Of a DNA stretch of 64,000 nucleotides, positions 54,458-64,000 are shown one piece after another; the stretch's first letter is position 1; every line of letters begins with the position of its first letter. A program made the translations under genes and the position numbers. The notes below the pieces were generated by a model. That model was not told the DNA's origin. It ran no database searches and was given only the letters and a program-made list of their open reading frames with translations. Source of the stretch: Aquilaria yunnanensis (taxonomy: Eukaryota > Streptophyta > Magnoliopsida > Malvales > Thymelaeaceae); the NCBI GenBank assembly GCA_039654915.1, contig CM077599.1, positions 2,420,501 to 2,484,500 on the forward strand, written 5' to 3'.

Positions 54458-57400
54458 TTACACGTCATATTTCTTGGGTTGCTGCCACTGCGCCAAACTT
54501 TTAGCCAAAGAAGTGAGGAAAGACATTTTGGTTGGAATTGCTTTCTTCCCATATAAATGTTTCCCTCCCAGGTCTGTAAATTTTGGACCCATATCTTTGT
54601 TCCTATCAATCTGCATAGAAGTATATACAGCTTCTTAGTACTTGGGATGCTTAAGGAAGAAATAGATGTCTAATTTAATGGTTGTCTTTGCGGCTGTCTT
54701 CCGACACTTCAGGCGAACTGATAGATATAGTAGTTTCTCTTCCATACTTCATCTCCAACCAAGCATAGACATGTAGGAACACAGCTTAAAAGGAAATGTA
54801 CCAAAATTTGACTTGAGTGAGATTGAATTACCTTGCATACTTTTCCATCCTTCAAGTGGTACCGAATACCAGACCAGTTGATTGACTGAGAAAAATGAGA
54901 CCGCATGGCAGATATTGGGTATAAAAAATTATCCACCAGCAAGGCAAGGAATACCTATCAAGTTGAAAATAATTTCATCAGCATCAATTGCAATCATCAG
55001 TCATTGTTTTTCTATTTAACAAGTCCAATTAATGTGAACAATAATTTCAAGCATTGTCACCTTCAAGTTTCAGGATGGAAGAAAAACAATAACATGTTTT
55101 TAGTCCCTTTTAAACAATGGGAATGACGAATAGCAGTGCAAATCAACAAGTCCAATATCTGGGCCAAAAAAATGTTCAATATAATAGGGGAAACTCAAAT
55201 TACTTACCATGCCCCAGTTATATGAAGCAAGTGACATACGAGGTGCCTCGGGAGATAGCGTGTTGCATAGTTGAACTTCTATCCTTGTTAAGTTCCACAC
55301 AGAGAATAGCTCAATGAAGGTACAAATAGCCAAGCAGTTCACCAGTAACAAACCTGGGAAAACAATGTTGGTTTCCCTGTTAGACTTACCTTATAGACCT
55401 ATAACAGAAGAAATCACCACTCATAATGCCAAAATATGAATTTCTCATGTGACACGAAAATTCTTCAGACACTTTTATTTTTAAGTTTTTGCGCACATAC
55501 AAGCAGGGCCAGCCCAGTCAGTGACTTGAAAGCCAACGAGAGACCTCAGAAAAACAGCAGCAATCTATATGTGCCATATGGCTAAATTATGGTTGATGTT
55601 CTTTGAATCAAATTAAATTATAGTTGATTTCTTCAAATCAAATGCATCAAACCAACAGAATTGACCATGTGCTTTAACTCACTTGATGATGCTACAAACA
55701 ACCTAGAATGGGAAATTTTGTGTGCTCACCAGTGGGAGAACAAGTTGTTTCTCCATATGAATACCCTTTAATGTACATTCGTAGAGCAGCTGCAACATGA
55801 ATCATGGCCATAACGTATGGAGCAACAAATCCCCATGAAAGGTAGATATGAGAAGTAAAGAGTGCTCGATTCATCATCCAGTTAACTTTTGTTGTATAGG
55901 ACTCCAAAACAAAAGTTTGCTTCCTCAAGTAATTCCAATATCTGGAGAAGAATTTGAAGTCAATTGAAATGTAAGGGTAAATAAGGTCAAGTTAACCAAT
56001 GAAAATTACAAACCTGGAGAAACTAAGGTCACTTCCAAGGGGATGAGGAAAGACAGCAACTGGAGGTGATGTAATGAGCCTCTTGTGAGCTCCTATGAAT
56101 AGGTGGCAAATTAAGAATCATTATATCCTATAACCGGAAAAAAAAAAAAAACAAACCAAAACAAAACATCATCTAACACCATCTAACTTATGAGGATGAA
56201 AATTTCTCAACAGAATCTAATGAAAGTAGTAGAGAAAACTTCAGATAAGCACAGTACCAGCTATAGCAGCCAGAGTCATATCATCAGAGTATCCACCATT
56301 ACGAAGTTCTGAGACCACACCACAATTATCACACCTAAAATCATCTGCATGCATCTGAAAAACAACATTCGGCAATCAGAACAATCAGCAGACACTGCAC
56401 ATAGAACTTGACAAATAGGAGAAGCTACTTGCCATCATGCACCCTCCCCAGAGGAAAAAGGTCTTCCCACCAGTAGCAAAACCCATTGAACAAGGCTGCA
56501 AGGCAAAACTTTGTTAATGTGGCATACGTTGTAGCATAAAATCATTAAGAAATAAAGATAATCCCAAATAACAGGAAAGGATGTTATAATAGGTTTTGGT
56601 TTCAATGACAACCCATCATTGCACACAGAAGGCTCTTTTAGCATGGAAGCTGTTGTGATTAGAAAACGAGTTGAAGAAAAAAAATAGACATGCATATGGC
56701 CCTTTCAAATGGATCTTCCATGAATGTATAATATAACTCTTAACTACAAGTAAAGATTCAAAATTTACTTGTGCAAGACTTGGAGCTTTATGAAACTTGT
56801 CATATTTGCTGTTTTGGAATACCTAAAACATTATAGTGATGCAGGTTACATGTGACCCTCTGCAGCCATGACCATAAAACTCTTATTTATTTGCTGGAAA
56901 GGTGATTGCCCACAAGGTTTTTATACTGCTGACTCGATTCTAGAAGCAGCTCATCAGTTAAAATCACTAAAAAAATATAGAAAAGAAAAGAAGAAAAAGA
57001 AAAAGACATGCTTATATCTTTTTAATCAGGCCATACGACTCCGAGTAGTCTACCAGAATTGAACACTAAACAAAACAATATCTGATGAAACTGAAGAAAA
57101 CAAGAGTTTATCCCATAAGCACAACATACCATATGATATTCATAGATGCAGTAGCTCCCTAAACTTCCGGAAGGTAAATCAAGAGGATATCCAGTTTGAA
57201 TGAAAATCTGCAACAATAACAATAAAATCAAAATCACGAAAAGAATGTGTACATTATATTATCTAGACCATAAGAGATCATCTACTAGTTCAACACCACT
57301 CCATATTTATCATATTTTTTCAGCATGACAATACCTCTGGACGTTTTTCCATCTCTGCAGTGAGTGCTCCAATGGACCCTGGGTGTAACCTTACGTCATC

Positions 57401-60400
57401 ATCCAAGAATAAAACATATTTGCTATCTTTATGCATGTTCTCCACTCCAACCTTCACAATATTATGAAAGAGATGTGTTTAAGGCTTTAAGCGCTACCAG
57501 ATATCATGTTGCAGTACCAAAAATTAACCACCAATAAAATATTCATGCTGTAAGCACTTATGCTACCTAAACATTTCTTGTGATAGATGTAACATTACAC
57601 TTGAGAAGATTACAGGAAGTATAATAGATCTCATCCTGCTGACATGCTTGAAATTGCTAAGAGTTGACCAAAATAATTAAGTTGCAGGCAGTGAAAGCTT
57701 TCCTAAAAGACATTGAGGGTCCTTACATACCAACTGGTTATGAATTTTCTGACTACAGGTTGTTGACAAACCAGCAACAACAATTTTAGCATCAACATTA
57801 TCCTGCACATAAGAAAACAAAAACATGCAGGCAGGAAATGAAATATAAGATTAAATCCATGTATTCACTCACTGTGGTGTAGATTTAGTGTGTCAAGTAA
57901 CCTTGCAGGACACATGGAAAAGTAACAGATATCATTACCTTGAAATCTGAAAGTAAACGGCATACAGCATGATATGCAGGATCTTCAGTGCTCTCTACCA
58001 CAAAAAGGAATTCCAGGGGACCACCATAGAGTGATGTAATCTGTATCCATTAACATACAAAAGGAAAATAAAGAATCTCAAAACTAGTTATCGCAAAATG
58101 AAATGAATTTTTCATTTACTGCAACAAGCTTGTCAAGAAATACTTTATAAAAGCCCAAGTGCCCTAAGAATCAAATACATAACCAAAAGACTTCACCCAG
58201 AAGATGTTGTTTTAGGTTTACTTAATTACTTTCACTGTTTATATTGAAAATTTTTACAATTCTGTATATTCTATCTAACACGAACAAAATCCCATTCATT
58301 TTGGAAATCTTAACAAGTGTAGGAATTTGAGAAGAACGTAATTCATTCACAATAGCTGCTTCCTCTATACAGGTGCAGATAGTTACATGAAAACCTGGAT
58401 ATTCTAGGATGCAGTTACTTGGACAGCAAGCTACAGTAATAACAAACATAAAAAAATTAAAAAATAAAATACTAATTTATCCTTTGTCTCTACTACACTC
58501 CTGCAGGATGGTGGAGCCATCAACAACACCAATCTTGAGCTTAAGTGCTTCAAAGCGTGGCCTCAAAAGAGGCTTAGTGAGAGCATCTGCTATCTGAGTC
58601 TTAGCTGGAATATGATGAACAAGCAATTTGCCTTCAGTCACTTTGTCGTGGACAAAGTGATAGTCCACAGCAATGTGGTTCATTTTAGAATGAAATACCA
58701 AATTGGCACAAGCCTAGGTAGTGCTTCACAATAGAGCATAGATGTCACTGAAAGAGAGACTCCTAGTTCACATAGAAGAGATTGAAGCAAGTCAAGCTCA
58801 CAAGATGCAGTGCTTATGGAACGATACTCAGCTTCGGTTGAAGACATAGCAATGGTCCATTGCTTTTGGAGCTCCAAGAAATTGGCAAATTGCCAAAATT
58901 AACAATATATGTGGTGGTGGAATCAAGGCTTTTAGGATCTCCAGCCCAGTCAGGGTCTGCAAACGCGACCGATGGATTGAAGATGTTCATACATGGTGCA
59001 ATTGGCTCTAGGTATTGTGAGACTCCTTCAAGGACATATTCTACTTAAATACTCATTGGCAAAAATACCATAAAGAATGAGAACATCTTGACACACCGAG
59101 TAAGAATGTTCTGGATTTGGTTCTTTTCCCTCAGTAACAATTTTTTTGGGAGGTTTAACAAGTTTTCCATTGATCAAATTGAATAAGATCCAAGCCAAGA
59201 GAAGACTATAGAACTGCGCCTTCCACAGAGGATAGTTGGACTGTGTAAGCTTGATGAACTTGAGCCACTGACTTGAGAATAAATGGAACTTTTTCCACCA
59301 TTACTAATAGAGAAAGAAAGAGAGATTGCAACACGAAGAAGAAGAAAAGCACTAGGCTGCACAAGAAGAGAGAGATAGAGACACAGAGAGAGAAAGAGAG
59401 AGAGAGAGAGAGAGTAGGCTTCGGTAAGAAGAAAAAGAAGAGAAGAGAAAATTTAGGTTTACTTGCAAAAGAATGGCAAGATAGATAAAAAGGGATCAAA
59501 TACGCTCTGATGCCATGTAGGAATTTGTGAAGAACATAATTTATTCACAATAGCTGCTGCCCTTATACAGGCGCAGATAGTTTACATGAAAACCTTGACA
59601 TTCTAGGATACAATTACATGGACAGCAAGCTAGAGTAATAAACAAGCAGAAAAATTTTAAAATTAAAGTATTAATTTATTCTTTTTCTCTATTACCGAGA
59701 ACTTAATTTCAAGTGCTTAGATGTGCAAAGGGAAGATTTAACACACTCACCTGACTTCTCCAATTGTGAAGATTATGTTCTCCAAAACCTTTTAAAGGCA
59801 TGACAACTGAAACTCTCGGCAAATTGACCTGGTAGGAGTGCTCAAGTTCATTAATATCATGGCAAAGAAATGCAAAGCTATTTCCATTTCTCATGCTAGC
59901 TTTCATAACACGAATTTCTCGGTTTCTGCAAGAAAATTAAAGAGGTTAAGAGAACAGAAGGAAATTGAAACAATGCATAGCAGTGTGTAACTAAATATTT
60001 CATCCAAACTCTAGGTACCTGACATAAGAAGCGCAAGCCCACCCAAATGCAAGAGCCAAGCAGATTATGCAGCCCTGTGACAAAAAAGACCCAGCAAGAT
60101 GGTTACAAACCATTTTTAAAATCTTTAACATTAAAGGCAAAACATAGATTAGCAATGAGACAATGAAACGTAAATGAGGAGAATGCTGCAGAAAAAAAAG
60201 ACATATTTCCTTCTTCAGAATATTCAAGATGGTATTACACAGATACTGAACCTGAAAGCAACAGTAACTAGCTTCTTTCACATGATACAAATATTATATC
60301 TATAGTCCTCCAATCCTTGAGAGCTTGAGATTGAATATTGATGTGAACACACATTGAGGCTTCTGAAGATTAACCACATGCAATGGATATGAAGTTCCCA

Positions 60401-61525
60401 TGAGAAAACAAGACAATTTGTGATTTCAATTCATTCTACCCAAAAGTTAGCCTATTTGAGAGTTGTAGGAATCAAGCTGAACCAAGCAGAATTTCCTTTT
60501 CAGACAGAAAACAGGTGAGGGATTCAACCAAAGACACCCAGACCCAGCTAAGCTTGTTTTTCATTAAGGGAAAGTAAAGGCATAGGCTGTGGAGCAGTTC
60601 CTCACTCGGTCAAAATATGGCATTTCCTTTCAATCTTTGAGGAAATGTACACATCAAACTCATACTCGACTGAAAAAAACATTCTGGTACTTGGCCAAGA
60701 TTTGACTTGATGTGCGAACTGGAAGGATCTCAGAACATCAAGACAATGCAATATCATTCATCTCGATTAAACTTATGCCGAGAAGGGTCTATGATGGTCT
60801 CGACATGATTCCTGAAGCGGCCACTCAAATTTCTCACAAACCCAGGTTAGATAGCAGCACAAAAATGATAGTGAGACTAGACTTGAAATTAAAAAAAAAA
60901 AATACGGTTGGGTTCACTATCACAATTACAGCTACAATTAACAAACACATTTCAGAGAAGACCGTATGTGGCCAGGTCGCAATCACCAGAATTTAAAAAA
61001 CGGGAAGAGGGGGAAAACTTCAAATCATTGATAAACAAAAGAATTACCAATCCCCAAAGTTATAGCACTCCTTATGCGTGCCTGGATAAGGAAATTGGAG
61101 TTGTTGATATACAATGTGATTAGATCCTTCTATTCCTTTTGGATCACGGAGAAAAAGAACAAATTCGAACTCGGACATTCACTCAGAAGAAGCTGAGAAA
61201 TCAGCTAAATTGGATATCGATTACAGCAATGAAGAAAATGCCAAAACATAACGCTGAGAAACAGGAAAAATTCCAGAAAAGCTATCGGAAATACAATTTC
61301 AAAAGAAATCCGAAGGCAAATACACCCAGATGGGTAAGAAGGAAAAAAAATCAAAGAAATTTATCAAAAGAATCAACGCATTTGCTATAAAAGCGTATCT
61401 GGGCAACCAAACAAACAAATGGATCACGGAAAACTGACCTGGATCTGCACGAAAATGGCGATGGGGGTAGAAAAGGCCCGACTGAGAAGGAAGAGGAGGG
61501 AATCGATAGGGTCCATGGGAGACAT
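54458..61525 (-). CDS. GCS: ceramide glucosyltransferase (glucosylceramide synthase)
   Basis: Fourteen exons on the minus strand: 61525-61439, 60074-60019, 59925-59751, 58040-57939, 57802-57731, 57451-57335, 57207-57130, 56495-56433, 56354-56258, 56092-56014, 55941-55730, 55353-55208, 54954-54832, 54610-54458. All phases join to one 519-aa protein, the normal length of plant GCS. The enzyme transfers glucose from UDP-glucose to ceramide in the ER/Golgi membrane. Family GT21 features: N-terminal membrane segment (~20-47), PRVSVVMPLKGFGEHNLHNW, the first Asp in VVESTED (~126), LDDDV (Asp 181-183), YSDDM (272-276), SRYW (308-311) in the place of the (Q/R)xxRW motif, and C-terminal membrane segments in exons 11-13. 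The start is the ATG at 61525; an upstream out-of-frame ATG at 61533 may act as a short uORF. Intron 8 uses a GC donor. Intron 3 contains a truncated copia element. Confidence 0.96.
58318..59697 (-). mobile_element. truncated Ty1/copia element in GCS intron 3
   Basis: Direct LTRs of ~180 bp (58318-58497 and 59516-59697) begin TGTAGGAATTTG on the plus strand and share TTCACAATAGCTGC, GCAGATAGTT, GACAGCAAGCTA and other blocks. Next to the right LTR, GCTCTGATGCCA (59504-59515) is the complement of TGGCATCAGAGC, a one-base variant of the initiator-tRNA-Met primer site of plant copia elements. The ~1-kb interior retains only pieces on the minus strand: a short Gag-like start (59344-59206) and RNase H fragments (AMSSTEAEYRSIS near 58850, then KTQIADALTKPL near 58590). 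It has the same orientation as the host gene. Confidence 0.9.
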
Positions 61526-61720
61526 TTGTGCATATGCGTGGCTGAGTTCCTCGTCTCAGCGGCGGCGCAAGGGCTGAGAGAGAAAAATCAGCAGAGCGAC
61601 CGAGTAAACTAGCTCCCTCCTCTCCCTCTGTGAATGGCGGCGACGGAGCTCGGTCTAGATCAAGGGGAGAGAGAGAGAGGGAGAGCGAGTGAGGAGAGCG
61701 CGTAAATTTTATATTTTTCG
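61526..61720 (-). promoter_or_regulatory. 5' leader and promoter-proximal region of GCS
   Basis: Upstream of the GCS start, the minus strand is strongly pyrimidine-rich (CTCTCTCTCTC near 61665-61680), a common feature of plant core promoters and leaders. No convincing TATA box was found close by. Confidence 0.4.
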
Positions 61721-64000
61721 ATAGGGCTCATTGACCACTAATCGCCATGTGTGTTGTTTTGTTTGGATTTGGGAGGTAAAAAGGGTAAACTCAAAAAAGA
61801 AAACACTAAACGAAAAAGGGGGGTAGAGGACAGCGAGAGAAGGAGCGAGAAGAGAAGAGGGAGAGACCGTTAGATAGATTGGTTATTTATCGAGAAAGGA
61901 GAGGTCATTTGGCTTTGGAATTGGATTCCGATTCGCTTTCTAGTCTCTCTAGAGGAAGGAAGTTAGGCGTTTGTCGATCGGTGTGTGACCGGCCAAAAAA
62001 CATCAAAACAAAACGGAGGGAATTCGGCTCGTGCGAAGTGGCACGTGCGGACAGTAGATGCGCCTTTATGATACGAATCTTCTTCCATCTATGTTCTCCT
62101 TAGAAATAACATTTTGGTTAATTTCGATTGCGTCCCTAAATAATAAAAGATGCTCCCTGGCTTAGGAATATGCCCAATAGATGAAAATGGTCTATTACCG
62201 AGATTGATCCTTAATATATAGCACTATAACGTGTTGGTCATTAAATTTTTTTTAGATGACAGTTGACTCTATTTTCACACCAAAATGTCACAAGACTTAG
62301 ACAAGTAACTGGTGTGTGGAGATGGTATCACGACAAATGAGAGCAGATTTGGCTCAAAAGTCAGTGGATGTGAAGCCTAGGAATGGGTTGTGGCATGAAG
62401 TGGGGCAATGACAGAAAGTAGGGAAGACCACGCCGGTGGAGTAGCAACTAAGATGTTTGGGTAGCGTTTCAAGGGTGGCAGTGGCAGAAGGAAAAATTCG
62501 GGGCTCTGTGGGCAAGGTGGGAAAAATATAGGGATCAAAACTGAAAATTTGTAATATTTTAATTATTTTTTACTCAAGTTGTGCATGGGCTACTATGAGC
62601 CGGTTTAACCTGAACAAATTCTCATCTCTAGCACCCCCTTTTCCCAACACGACTACAATAGAAAGAAAATTTGATAATTTAACTTCTTTAACAATTGTTA
62701 CAAAAAAAAAAAGTATTAAATAATTCAAAAAAAGCATTTTGAAAATATTTTTTAAAAACATTATGTATCTTTAAAAAATATTAATTATTTTATATAAAAA
62801 TTTTATTCAAGTAATTATTAAGCAAATAAAGTGTTGCTTTTCAAATGGTAAAATTTCAAGATATGTACATAATATATCACGCTTTAATTTTTTTTATTTT
62901 TAAACTTTTCTATTTGATAATTGACCATTTTAATATGTAAAAATTTGCAATTCTGGACCGTAAATATTACTTGCTGACAATAAATTGGCACAGCAACACA
63001 GAACGAATTCAACCGGTGAAGGATCAAGAAAGAGAGCAGTTGATGATTTATGATAGAGGAATTGAGGCGTACGTAGCTCTAGGAATTAGGATGCTATGCC
63101 AGGGCGAAATTAAGGAAGGTAGAAGCTGCAAGAAAAGCGGCGGGCCGGAGTTGTGTTGACGAAGAAAGAAATGGGCTGATGCTCTAGCTGTCAATGTGCT
63201 GGCTGCTTCGAAATTGAATTTTTGACGCGGCTTAACTTAGTTACCAAAACCAAATCCAACTCTCACCCAAGCCTTTTTTGTTCAAAAATATCTTTACAAG
63301 GTATAGGCAGAGGCAGTACACACATATCTGAAAAAAAGAAAGATATATACATTTTTCCAAGATCTAAAAAGCACTCAATTCCTCTCCTATATGTAATTTT
63401 AGTTGATTCGATCCTAAAATTCCAATTAGGCTTAGTCTTCAGATTAAAGAATTCTACAATTTACGATGCATCCAATTGAGTTGCTAAAAAGTGTATGCGT
63501 TATTGTTATCGTCGCTCCAGATAAAGTAATAATTTTTCTATATGATACAAAAAATTAGATTATATAATTTTAAGGTGGTGATATCTTAGATAGGAAATTA
63601 AGAAGATGGGTATATTTAATGGCATATTGGAACAAAACCCTGCCCAATTCCAAATGCGTGCCCAGTGCCCTCACATCACATGATGTGCCAACTTTTGGTC
63701 CATGAAACCCTGTTAGCGAAACATATTTATTCATTGCAGACGTACAGGGGCAGAGGCCCACCAGACAAGGGATTAGTATCTAATTATTACCTATAGTTAA
63801 TTAAAAATTTGATAGTGATCAGGGGCTTTGTTACGTTAATCCCTACGTATAGGAAAATCCACTGGATTAGGACAGTCGCTTCAGTTGACCAACCAAACTC
63901 ACCTGCCGGTCTTTCTAATTTGACTCATTGCGAACCAACAAAATAGTTATTGCCTTTTCATTGGTGTCATATCATATATCTACGGCCTGAAACCCCATTT
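61721..64000. other. intergenic sequence, no gene supported
   Basis: GA-rich sequence (61790-61875) then ordinary AT-rich DNA. Short open frames (61879-62103, 62971-63159, 63222-63479) show no domain or exon structure that I recognise. A neighbouring gene may begin beyond the window. Confidence 0.5.

Noticed and set aside
59206..59499. Minus-strand 97-aa and plus-strand 71-aa open frames in GCS intron 3
   Set aside because: They lie in the Gag-like start and a GAGA simple repeat of the truncated copia element, not in a separate gene.

Overview
The window is flowering-plant nuclear DNA, most likely from a eudicot. It has AT-rich intergenic sequence, two intron-rich host genes with GT-AG splice sites, and many layers of LTR retrotransposons and MITEs. 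No plastid, mitochondrial or bacterial signature was seen, and the species cannot be named from the sequence alone.

The left 40% is a single, apparently young and structurally complete Ogre/Tat-type Ty3/gypsy retrotransposon at 1962-27034 (25,073 bp). It is flanked by a perfect 5-bp target duplication (CAACC). The parts, in order, are: a 3.85-kb LTR, a primer binding site, ORF1 (plant-mobile-domain-like), Gag-protease (with two CHHC knuckles and a G-patch), a 199-bp GT-AG intron whose removal fuses Gag-Pro in frame to RT-RNaseH-aRNaseH-integrase, and then an 8-kb 3' region, a polypurine tract and the second LTR. All large ORFs are open and the LTRs are nearly identical.

The 3' region is the most remarkable part. 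It carries four intact extra genes on the element's sense strand. Three are tandem ~182-aa paralogues with an Arg/Lys-rich patch followed by a four-Cys zinc-finger motif, and they resemble the cysteine-rich nucleic-acid-binding proteins of carlavirus-like plant RNA viruses. The fourth is an intronless LONELY GUY (LOG) cytokinin-activating enzyme with its catalytic motif preserved. Each extra gene is preceded by related non-coding sequence (a GTCACGATTACTGTACATG-like motif; in three of four cases also a CTATAAAT box), so the four look like a cassette series with its own promoters. The cassette is followed by a ~2.5-kb array of a 73-bp unit, each unit containing two inverted repeats. The working hypothesis is a retrotransposon with an accessory set (a virus-like suppressor/regulator and a cytokinin-releasing enzyme) that may act on host silencing or host cell proliferation.

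Region 27040-44886 has no supported host gene. It holds a degenerate ~105-bp tandem repeat, a Mutator-type MITE (33152-33507), a solo LTR of a related Ogre-like family on the minus strand (34251-37755), and an old, internally deleted Ty1/copia element on the minus strand (40219-43807). A Stowaway-type MITE (44887-45117) lies just upstream of the first host gene.

Host gene 1 (45244-52139, plus) is a full-size ABCB (P-glycoprotein/MDR) transporter with 8 exons and 1242 aa; its 2.2-kb intron 4 contains two MITEs. Host gene 2 (61525-54458, minus) is ceramide glucosyltransferase (glucosylceramide synthase) with 14 exons and 519 aa. It has one GC-AG intron, and a truncated copia element sits in its third intron. 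Between them are another Stowaway MITE and a tRNA-derived SINE-like sequence. The last 2.3 kb has no supported gene.
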